Of a DNA stretch of 5,820 nucleotides, positions 1 to 5,782 are shown piece after piece; positions within the stretch are counted from its first letter, which is position 1, and every line of letters begins with the position of its first letter. Below the pieces are notes generated by a model. It was not told where the DNA came from, made no database searches, and worked only from the letters and a program-made list of their open reading frames with translations. Location of the stretch: NCBI GenBank assembly GCA_946540705.1, contig CAMNJD010000263.1, positions 1 through 5,820 on the forward strand, written 5' to 3'. The DNA comes from an uncultured Ruminococcus sp. (GTDB taxonomy: Bacteria > Bacillota > Clostridia > Oscillospirales > Ruminococcaceae). The position numbers and the translations under genes are program-made.

Positions 1-2747
1 CCGACACGCCCCCTGAGCTGATAGAGCTGCGAGAGTCCGAAGCGATCTGCCTGCTCCAGAATCAGCGTGTTGACGTTCGGCACATCGACACCTGTTTCTA
101 TAATAGTAGTGCAGACGAGAATGTCGATCTCGTGCTCGACCAGCCGCCGCCAGATCTCGCTGATCTCCAGCTCCGACATTTTTCCGTGCGCAAAGCCGAT
201 GCGCGCATCAGGGAGCATTTCCTGCAATTTGCCCGCGCACTGCATAATGGTTTCGACCCGGTTATGAATATAGTATACCTGCCCGCCGCGCTTTAATTCG
301 CGCTGGATCGCCTGCACGACCAGTCCGGCATTATATTCCAGCACGAAGCTCTGCACGGGATATCTGTCCTGCGGCGGCTCCTCGATGACGCTCATGTCGC
401 GGATGCCGGAGAGCGCCATATTGAGCGTCCGGGGGATCGGCGTGGCCGAGAGCGTCAGCATGTCAACGCCGTGGAAGGCTTCCTTGAAGCGCTCCTTGTG
501 TGCAACGCCGAAGCGCTGCTCCTCGTCGATGATCGCAAGTCCCAGCGATGCAAATTTCACATCCTTGGAGAGCAGTCTGTGCGTGCCGATCAGCAGATCG
601 ACCGTGCCGTTCGCGGTCTTTTTGAGGATCTCGGTCTGCTGCTTTTTCGTGCGGAATCTGGACAGCAGCTCGATATTCACCGGCACCGACTCGAATCTGC
701 GCAGTGCCGTTTCATAGTGCTGATGCGCAAGAACGGTCGTCGGCGCGAGAATGACGCACTGCTTGCCCGAGAGGATGCATTTGAGCGCCGCACGGAAAGC
801 GACCTCGGTCTTGCCGAAGCCGACGTCGCCGCAGAGCAGCCGGTCCATCGGGCGGTCGCGCTCCATGTCGCGCTTGATCTCCTCGATGCTGCGGAGCTGG
901 TCATTTGTCTCGATATACGGGAAGCGCTCCTCGAAATCATGCTGCATTTCGTCATCGGGATCGAACGAAAAGCCCTGTGCCTTTTCGCGTGCGGCATAGA
1001 GCCGGATCAGCTCCGCCGCCATATCCTTGACCGCTTTTTTCACATGGGTACGTGTTTTTTGCCATTCCTGCGAGCCGAGCTTGTTCAGCTTTACGGTCAC
1101 ATCGTCCTTGCCGCCGATATAGCGCGAGACCAGATCGAGCTGTGTGACCGGCACATAAAGCTCATCGGTTCCGGCGTACTCGATCGTGATATAGTCTTTG
1201 GTGATGCCTTCCATTTCGAGCTTGCGGATGCCCTTGAAGCGACCGATGCCGTGCGCGGCATGCACCACAAGATCGCCCTCGGAGATCTCCGACAGTGCGC
1301 GGATCTCCTGTCCCTTTTTGAACCGGCGCTTTTTGAGGACGGTGCTCTGTGCCTTGCTCTGCGCGATGCAGGCATACTGCACCGCCGGGTATTCAAATCC
1401 CGCGGAGAGACCGCTGCGCATCAGCAGCACCTCGCCGGGCTTCGCCTCGGACTCCTCACCGGCAAGCGAGCAGGTCAGGCCGCTGTTTTGCAGATCCTGC
1501 ATCAGAATCGGCAGGGTCTTCTCGGTTCCGCCGCAGACCAGCACGCGGTAGCCGCGCTTGCAGAGCTCCTGCACATCCTCCGTGAGAATGCGGGTGCTGC
1601 CGCCCCACGGGGCATTCTGTGTCGCTTCGACCGAGAGCATCTTCTGAAACTGAAATGCGCCCGTGCTGCTGAGAAAGGCATTCATGCAGCAGAGCGGCTT
1701 CTCCTTTGCGCGCAGCAGCACTGCATTCGCATCGAGGTAATATTCCGCGAGTCTGCGGCAGATATTGCCCTCCTCCAGCATCATTTTGACTTCCTCGCGA
1801 TACCGCGCATCAAGCCCCTGCCATGCGTCGAGCAGGCCGCCTGTTTCGAGCAGCGCGATGCTGCCGGTGCAGTAGTCGAACACGGTCGCGGGCTGTGCAT
1901 CGCCGTAAAGCAGCGGGAAATAGAGGTCGATATCCGGCAGAGAGAGCCCCGATTCCAGCTTTGCCGCATCGGAGCCGAGCTTCTCCTTCATTTTCTCGGC
2001 ATGCTTGCCGCGCAGAGTTTTCGCGAGCGCTCTCAGGTCATCCGCGAGCTTTGCGGCATCGGGCAGTGCCTCGACGGCCGGCGCGATCAGTACGGCATCG
2101 AGCGTTTCCGTGCGGCGCTGTGTCTCCGGCTCAAACCACGCCATGCTGTCGATCTCATCGCCCCAGAACTCAATGCGCACAGGCAGCGGGTTCTGCGATG
2201 AAAAAATGTCGAATATTGCGCCGCGCACGGAGAACTGTCCCGGTGCATCGACCTGCTCGGTGCGGACATAGCCCAGCTCAGCAAGCTGTGCAGTCAGCGC
2301 CTTCTGATCGACCGTGCTGCCGTGCTCGATGCGGAGCGTCCGCTGAACGAGCACCGCCTTCGGCATCGTGAACTGCATCGCCGCCTCAGCCGAAACGGCC
2401 AGCACGCGGCATTCCCCTCTGCAAAGCGCCGAGAGCGCGGTGATGCGCATTTGCTCATATTCACGGGAAATCCCGGCAGCGGCGAGAAAATTGAGCTCCT
2501 TTGCGGGGTACGGGTAAGCGATGCGCTCCCCCGCCATGAAATTGATATCCTCGCAGAGCAGCCGCACGGCGGATTCGTCCGCCATGATTGCCGTGACGGG
2601 TGCGTCCTGCGAGAGCGTGAGCAGAAGCTGTGCCTTATGCACCTGCGAAACGCCGGTCAGCGACACGGGCGAGATCTGCTTTTGCAGACAGCGCCGAAGC
2701 TCCTTCAGCGCCGGGATCTGTGCAGCCGCGTCGGTAAAAAATCGCAT
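1..2747 (-). CDS. mfd: Transcription-repair coupling factor Mfd (3' end cut by window edge)
   Basis: Mfd is a cytoplasmic ATP-dependent DNA translocase. It removes RNA polymerase stalled at lesions and recruits UvrA for nucleotide excision repair. The frame stays open from ATG at 2747 to the left edge, giving 915 full codons against a usual total of about 1150-1180. The missing part is the rest of helicase lobe 2 and the C-terminal D7 domain. Visible parts are a UvrB-like N-terminal module (GQFSVRGAIFDIF at 170-182, IEFWGDEID at 192-200) and the RNA-polymerase-interacting CarD-like domain (VHAAHGIGRF at 495-504). The helicase motifs follow: Walker A GDVGFGKT 640-647, APTTVLAHQH 668-677, GTHRLLS 721-727, DEEQRFGV 741-748, SATPIPRTLN 767-776 and ETGVDVPN from 884. 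The sequence breaks off in motif VI (LRGRVG). GGAGG at 2753-2757 sits 5 nt before the ATG and supports the start. It is the last visible gene of the operon, 90 bp after the LRR gene. No frameshift or missing motif is seen. The identification is secure. Confidence 0.98.
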   Translation of the reverse strand, partial: MRFFTDAAAQIPALKELRRCLQKQISPVSLTGVSQVHKAQLLLTLSQDAPVTAIMADESAVRLLCEDINFMAGERIAYPYPAKELNFLAAAGISREYEQMRITALSALCRGECRVLAVSAEAAMQFTMPKAVLVQRTLRIEHGSTVDQKALTAQLAELGYVRTEQVDAPGQFSVRGAIFDIFSSQNPLPVRIEFWGDEIDSMAWFEPETQRRTETLDAVLIAPAVEALPDAAKLADDLRALAKTLRGKHAEKMKEKLGSDAAKLESGLSLPDIDLYFPLLYGDAQPATVFDYCTGSIALLETGGLLDAWQGLDARYREEVKMMLEEGNICRRLAEYYLDANAVLLRAKEKPLCCMNAFLSSTGAFQFQKMLSVEATQNAPWGGSTRILTEDVQELCKRGYRVLVCGGTEKTLPILMQDLQNSGLTCSLAGEESEAKPGEVLLMRSGLSAGFEYPAVQYACIAQSKAQSTVLKKRRFKKGQEIRALSEISEGDLVVHAAHGIGRFKGIRKLEMEGITKDYITIEYAGTDELYVPVTQLDLVSRYIGGKDDVTVKLNKLGSQEWQKTRTHVKKAVKDMAAELIRLYAAREKAQGFSFDPDDEMQHDFEERFPYIETNDQLRSIEEIKRDMERDRPMDRLLCGDVGFGKTEVAFRAALKCILSGKQCVILAPTTVLAHQHYETALRRFESVPVNIELLSRFRTKKQQTEILKKTANGTVDLLIGTHRLLSKDVKFASLGLAIIDEEQRFGVAHKERFKEAFHGVDMLTLSATPIPRTLNMALSGIRDMSVIEEPPQDRYPVQSFVLEYNAGLVVQAIQRELKRGGQVYYIHNRVETIMQCAGKLQEMLPDARIGFAHGKMSELEISEIWRRLVEHEIDILVCTTIIETGVDVPNVNTLILEQADRFGLSQLYQLRGRV

Positions 2748-2785
2748 AGTAACCTCCAGACATGGTAAAACGAAAAGCACTCAGA

Positions 2786-2809
2786 GGGGACATTCCGCAG
2801 AATGCCCCC
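2786..2809 (-). other. Hairpin with UNCG-type tetraloop in the LRR-mfd gap
   Basis: On the minus-strand RNA, GGGGGCATTC pairs with GAATGTCCCC around a TGCG loop, giving a 10-bp stem. One pair is G·U, which would be an A·C mismatch in plus-strand RNA. The closing C(UGCG)G is a UNCG tetraloop only on the minus strand, so the element is best read as part of the operon mRNA. No uninterrupted T-run follows on the minus strand (the next bases are TCTGAGTGCTTTTCG). A clean intrinsic terminator is therefore unlikely; partial attenuation, a processing site or a 3'-end stabiliser is more plausible. A possible weak -10 (TATTAT, 2823-2828) lies just upstream, without a convincing -35. Confidence 0.6.
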
Positions 2810-2837
2810 TTTGTCTGTTTGCATAATAAACGCTGTC

Positions 2838-3962
2838 TTATTCTTCCTCAGCCGCAGCCGTTGTCTCCGTTTCATCGCCGGTTGTCTCATCCGGCGCAGC
2901 GGTTGTCTCCTCAGGGATCGTTTCCTTCGGCGCATTGAGATCCGAGCTGAAGCGATAGCCGTATTTCTTCGCGTATTTCTCCGCTGTGCTGCCGTCATCG
3001 CCGCGCACGGTGCCGTTGAAGCGATACTCATTTTCGACATTCCGGTTGCAGACCGTTGACGGCTCGTCGAAAATCTCGCATTCGGGATTCTCAAACACGA
3101 TCGTCGAGAGCGACGAACAGGCGCAGAATGCGCATTTGCCGACCGTTTTGACCGATTCCGGAATCGTCACGCTCTTGAGCTCAGCGCTGTCATAAAACGC
3201 ATAATCGCAGACCGTGACAACATAGTCCGGGATCGTCACATCGCCGGTGCAGCGGTGTCCGGCATCGTAAAGCATGCCGTTGAAGATGACGAGATCGCGG
3301 TGAAAGAGCAGATTGTCATACCACGGTGTCTGTGCAAAGGCACTGTCGCCGATGAAGCCGATGCCGGTCGGGACTGCAAATTCCTCAAGATTGCGGCACA
3401 TGGAAAATGCACGCGCACCGATCACCGTCACGCTCTCGGGGACAGTGACCTTCCGCAGGTTTTTGCAGCCGTAGAAGGCATAAGCGCCGATCTCGGTCAA
3501 TGTATCCGGCAGAGTGACGCGGTTCAGCGAATAGCAGCCGTAGAAGCCGCCTGCTTCATCGAGCATAAAGCGGTTATCCTCCGAGACTGCAACGGATGCG
3601 ATGCGGGAAACAGGCTTGCCCTCGATCTCCTTCGGAACCGTCAGATCGGCCGCATCAAAGTCCTCTGTGTGGCCGGTGATCTCCGCATGCCGCTCATAGA
3701 CTGCATAACAGATGCCGTCATCGGTGATGCCCTCAGACTGCTTTTCTGTGTCATCGGCATAAGGATCCGGCGCGGGGTCGCGCACCTCCTGTGTGAGGTA
3801 CATGCCGTCCTCATATTTCGGCTCGCCGAATTCTCCCTCGGCGGCGGGCTCAATATCCTCCCAGACCTTGTCAGAGCCGCTGCATCCCGTCAGCAGGCTG
3901 CATGCACAGAGGCAGGCAGCAGCAGCCAGCGCGGCACGGCCGTAGAAGTTACGCAGGCTCAT
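2838..3962 (-). CDS. BspA-type leucine-rich-repeat lipoprotein (LRR_5 family), secreted and membrane-anchored
   Basis: This is a 374-residue surface protein of unknown ligand. The N-terminus has a basic start, a hydrophobic stretch at about residues 10-25, and the lipobox LLTGC with the lipidated Cys at 27. It should therefore be exported by Sec, cut by signal peptidase II and anchored on the outer face of the membrane. Residues 28-80 are an acidic linker. LRR_5 repeats of about 23 residues run from about 105 to 290, with the pattern V-T-[IVL]-P-x-[SY]-V-x-x-[IV]-[GC]-x-x-A-F-x-x-C-x-x-L (for example 148-167, 171-192, 242-262 and 265-285). A TPWYDNLL...VIFNGMLYDA insert at 212-233 interrupts them. 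Residues 324-337 (GSTAEKYAKKYGYR) form a typical array end, followed by a Thr/Glu/Pro-rich acidic tail to the C-terminus. The start overlaps the pth stop as ATGA. AGGAG at 3971-3975, inside pth, lies 8 nt upstream, which suggests translational coupling. Known relatives act in adhesion or binding of host or plant polymers; no function can be assigned here. Confidence 0.9.
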   Translation of the reverse strand: MSLRNFYGRAALAAAACLCACSLLTGCSGSDKVWEDIEPAAEGEFGEPKYEDGMYLTQEVRDPAPDPYADDTEKQSEGITDDGICYAVYERHAEITGHTEDFDAADLTVPKEIEGKPVSRIASVAVSEDNRFMLDEAGGFYGCYSLNRVTLPDTLTEIGAYAFYGCKNLRKVTVPESVTVIGARAFSMCRNLEEFAVPTGIGFIGDSAFAQTPWYDNLLFHRDLVIFNGMLYDAGHRCTGDVTIPDYVVTVCDYAFYDSAELKSVTIPESVKTVGKCAFCACSSLSTIVFENPECEIFDEPSTVCNRNVENEYRFNGTVRGDDGSTAEKYAKKYGYRFSSDLNAPKETIPEETTAAPDETTGDETETTAAAEEE

Positions 3963-4645
3963 TCGTGTGTCTCCTGTTCTGCCGCAGCGGGCTTCGCTGC
4001 GGGCTTCTGCTTTTGTTTTCCGGCATTCCAGCGGTTCATTGCAAGATCGGTTTTCCCCTCCAGCATCAGCGGGATCGCCTCGCCGATCTTTTTGGCAGTC
4101 TCCCGGAGTGCGGCGAGCTCATCGTCCGTGAATGCGGAGAGCACCCAGTCCGCAAGATCGTAGTCCGGATGCGGCTTATGTCCGATGCCGACACGGATGC
4201 GCGGGAAATTGTCGGAGCCTGAGAGATAGATGATATTTTTCAGCCCGTTATGTCCGCCGTCGCTGCCTTTTTTGCGGATGCGCAGCACCCCGGCATCGAA
4301 GTTGATGTCGTCGCAGATGACAATGACATGCTCCGGCGGGATCTGATAGAACCGCATCGCCTCGGTGACGGCCTGCCCGCTGAGATTCATGTAGGTATCG
4401 GGCTTCATGAGCAAACAGCAGGTCTGTCCGCACATGGCCATTGCGATATTGGCCTTGAACTTATGCTTTCCGAATTTTGCGCCGCACTGCTCCGCAAAGG
4501 CATCGAGCATCAGAAAGCCGGTGTTATGGCGGGTATTGTGATATTTGTCGCCGGGATTGCCCAGTCCGGCGATGATCCATTCCGGCGGTCCGGAGACTGC
4601 CGGCTCGCTGGATTCGATTTGCTTGAACAGGTCAAAAATGCTCAA
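3959..4645 (-). CDS. pth: Peptidyl-tRNA hydrolase (TTG start)
   Basis: Pth cleaves the ester bond of peptidyl-tRNAs released from stalled ribosomes, so recycling tRNA in the cytoplasm. The 228-residue product has all the catalytic and binding residues of the bacterial family. GLGNPG contains Asn30, NTRHNTGF contains the catalytic His40, KPDTYMNLSG contains Asn87, ICDDINF contains Asp112, and GGHNGLK contains Asn133. These correspond to E. coli N10, H20, N68, D93 and N114. The family core normally starts just before GLGNPG, so about 20 extra residues precede it here. A Lys/Ala-rich tail (residues ~210-228) follows. The start codon is TTG: AAGGAGG lies 5 nt upstream, and no ATG or GTG occurs in frame before the GLGNPG motif. 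It begins 15 bp after the PHP gene and overlaps the LRR gene by 4 bp, so it is clearly within an operon. Identification is certain; the start is likely. Confidence 0.97.
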   Translation of the reverse strand: MSIFDLFKQIESSEPAVSGPPEWIIAGLGNPGDKYHNTRHNTGFLMLDAFAEQCGAKFGKHKFKANIAMAMCGQTCCLLMKPDTYMNLSGQAVTEAMRFYQIPPEHVIVICDDINFDAGVLRIRKKGSDGGHNGLKNIIYLSGSDNFPRIRVGIGHKPHPDYDLADWVLSAFTDDELAALRETAKKIGEAIPLMLEGKTDLAMNRWNAGKQKQKPAAKPAAAEQETHE

Positions 4646-4650
4646 AACAG

Positions 4651-4657
4651 CCTCCTT
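4651..4657 (-). promoter_or_regulatory. Strong Shine-Dalgarno AAGGAGG that fixes the TTG start of pth
   Basis: Minus-strand AAGGAGG lies in the 15-bp gap between the PHP stop and pth, 5 nt before TTG at 4643-4645. It is a near-full match to the anti-SD sequence. It supports TTG as the true start and may compensate for the weak initiation codon. Confidence 0.8.
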
Positions 4658-4660
4658 GTG

Positions 4661-5491
4661 TCAGAGCGGGATGCGGAACGGCTGATGCTTCCGGAAGCAG
4701 GTCAGCTCGGTGAAGCCGGCCTCCCGCGCCATTTGCTCCAGCTTATCCATCTGATAGCCGAGATATCTTGTTTCATGCGCATCGGTGCTGAGCGTGAGGG
4801 ATTTGCCGCCGAGTGCGCGGTATCGCCGGATCAGCGAAACATCGGGATCGGTAAAGGGCTGCTCCGCTTTCAGGTTCGAGCCGTTGAGCTCGACGGCTTT
4901 GCCCTTTGCGATGACAGTCCGGAAGATCCTGTCGATCACCGGCAGATGCGGCGTGAGGTCATAGTCCGCACGGTTCGGCAGATAACGCAGCCCGTAGGTC
5001 AGGTGTGCGAGGATATCATAGCAGTCGGTCTGTGCAAGGCGCAGCACCTCGTCGAAATAAGCGGAAATCAGCGCAGGAATGTCTGTTTTCGCGTAGTCAA
5101 TGAAGTAGAAATCCGCCATGCCGGGCAGCTCATGCACCGAGCCGATGACCAGATCGACACGCGGGTCGCGGTAAAGCATTTCCGCGAGCGCGGGATCCTG
5201 CGGAATCTGTCCGATCTCCACACCGCAGAGCAGTGTCAGCGGCGCACAGTCCGCCTGTGCGGCAGTGACCTCCGCAGCCGAGCCCCTGAACACCGCCTCG
5301 CCGTCATAGACAAACTCCTCGGTTTCCTGCCTGCGGTAATACGCTGCGGGATAGTAGCGGTTAATCTCGACATGATCGGTGACGGCCATATAGCGCAGGC
5401 CGAGCCGGTTTGCGGCAGCGACCCGTTCCGCGACCGTATCGTTCGCCGCATCGGGCGAATGCCGCGTATGGGTATGCAGATCCATGATCAT
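4661..5491 (-). CDS. PHP-domain phosphoesterase, histidinol-phosphatase (HisJ/HisK) type
   Basis: This is a cytoplasmic metal-dependent phosphatase of the PHP superfamily. Its closest recognisable family is the HisJ/HisK histidinol-phosphate phosphatase, which carries out the penultimate step of histidine synthesis. Numbered from the chosen ATG (276 residues), the metal ligands are all present: HTH at 6-8, TDH at 38-40, Glu92 (GVEIG), His120 (SVH), His163 (AHLTY) and DAH at 237-239. The length fits the HisJ family (about 260-280). A longer reading from GTG at 5509 would start inside the ribosome binding site: AGGAGGTG at 5498-5505 lies 6 nt before ATG 5491. I therefore chose the ATG; a second ATG at 5485 is also possible. 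It is the first gene of the operon, 33-34 nt after a predicted transcription start. No other his gene is in view, so the substrate could be another sugar or amino-alcohol phosphate. The fold assignment is firm; the substrate is not. Confidence 0.9.
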   Translation of the reverse strand: MIMDLHTHTRHSPDAANDTVAERVAAANRLGLRYMAVTDHVEINRYYPAAYYRRQETEEFVYDGEAVFRGSAAEVTAAQADCAPLTLLCGVEIGQIPQDPALAEMLYRDPRVDLVIGSVHELPGMADFYFIDYAKTDIPALISAYFDEVLRLAQTDCYDILAHLTYGLRYLPNRADYDLTPHLPVIDRIFRTVIAKGKAVELNGSNLKAEQPFTDPDVSLIRRYRALGGKSLTLSTDAHETRYLGYQMDKLEQMAREAGFTELTCFRKHQPFRIPL

Positions 5492-5497
5492 CGGGCG

Positions 5498-5505
5498 CAC
5501 CTCCT
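5498..5505 (-). promoter_or_regulatory. Shine-Dalgarno AGGAGGTG of the PHP gene
   Basis: Minus-strand AGGAGGTG is a perfect anti-SD match placed 6 nt before ATG 5489-5491. Because it falls inside the frame opened by GTG 5507-5509, it excludes that GTG as a sensible start and shortens the protein by six residues. Confidence 0.85.
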
Positions 5506-5530
5506 GCACAGTATTTCACAAACAATCTTT

Positions 5531-5559
5531 ATTATAACACATTCTGTGAAAAAGTGCAA
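5531..5559 (-). promoter_or_regulatory. Sigma-A-type promoter of the PHP-pth-LRR-mfd operon
   Basis: Reading the minus strand, TTGCAC (5559-5554) is followed by a 17-bp spacer and a perfect TATAAT (5536-5531). The -10 is preceded by TGT, an extended -10. The -35 is weak (TTG matches only), and the extended -10 would offset this. Transcription should start near 5524, giving a leader of about 33 nt with the SD near its end. Perfect 7-bp inverted arms (TTTCACA 5514-5520, TGTGAAA 5545-5551) flank the -10 and may be an operator. Confidence 0.8.
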
Positions 5560-5570
5560 TGGGAGCGGAC

Positions 5571-5605
5571 AAAAAAATCTCCGGGGCAAAAAATCTCCGG
5601 AGATT
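5571..5605 (-). terminator. Intrinsic terminator ending transcription that enters from the right
   Basis: On the minus strand AATCTCCGG (5605-5597) pairs perfectly with CCGGAGATT (5584-5576) over a 12-nt loop. Four further Ts follow the paired TT directly, then one more, making a seven-T run (5577-5571). It lies immediately upstream of the operon promoter, which is the expected place to insulate it. The element contains a 13-bp direct repeat, AAAAAATCTCCGG (5572-5584 and 5588-5600). The second copy is also half of a 14-bp perfect palindrome (5592-5605), so a competing loop-less fold exists. What it terminates lies between here and the window edge or beyond. Confidence 0.7.
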
Positions 5606-5743
5606 GCGGTCCGAGCCGTCATGCGGGATTGAAGCATTGATTCCCAGGGGTTCGGGGTGTGGAGCCATACACCCATTGTCATTCTCTCCCCTCTCTTAAG
5701 GTTCCCTCTCAGACTCTCCTTCCTTATCCTCTCCTCTCTTGTC

Positions 5744-5769
5744 TACCGCAAAACATATGTTCTGTGGTA
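5744..5769. promoter_or_regulatory. 26-bp imperfect palindrome with SOS (LexA/DinR) box-like core
   Basis: The two halves match at 24 of 26 positions (11 of 13 pairs, one of the two mismatches being a possible G·U in plus-strand RNA). The centre is ACATATGT. On the minus strand it reads GAACATATGTTT (5762-5751), one base away from the Gram-positive SOS core GAACNNNNGTTC. Its length, beyond the SOS core, allows other readings: a larger dimeric operator or a hairpin in RNA. The symmetry is seen directly; LexA binding is inference. Confidence 0.4.
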
Positions 5770-5782
5770 TGAAGGGGGTCAA
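5754..5782 (-). promoter_or_regulatory. Possible minus-strand promoter overlapping the palindrome
   Basis: TTGACC (5782-5777) matches the -35 consensus at 5 of 6 positions. At a 17-bp spacing the -10 would be CATATG (3 of 6); TATGTT at a 19-bp spacing matches 4 of 6. The -10 falls inside the SOS-like palindrome, the layout expected of a LexA-repressed promoter. The weak -10 keeps confidence low. Confidence 0.25.

Noticed and set aside
471..2201. 576-codon open frame on the plus strand
   Set aside because: It lies wholly antisense to mfd, whose frame carries every expected helicase motif. Its translation is rich in His, Arg, Leu and Cys with no recognisable domain. Long antisense frames are common opposite GC-rich genes.
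3255..4163. 302-codon open frame on the plus strand
   Set aside because: It is antisense to the LRR gene and the end of pth and has no recognisable domain. The minus-strand frames have a lipobox, LRR repeats and Pth motifs.
5572..5600. Two copies of AAAAAATCTCCGG as a possible repeat array or CRISPR
   Set aside because: There are only two 13-bp copies, 3 bp apart, and they are explained as arm and tract parts of the terminator. No spacers or further copies are present.
4250..5632. 460-codon open frame on the plus strand
   Set aside because: It is antisense to both pth and the PHP gene, crosses their boundary and runs through the operon promoter and into the terminator. It is a codon-bias shadow.
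5488..5682. Small minus-strand frame of 64 codons with a GGGGAG sequence just before its ATG
   Set aside because: It reads through the intrinsic terminator, the TATAAT promoter and the PHP ribosome binding site, and its composition follows those elements. The SD is only 3 nt from the ATG.
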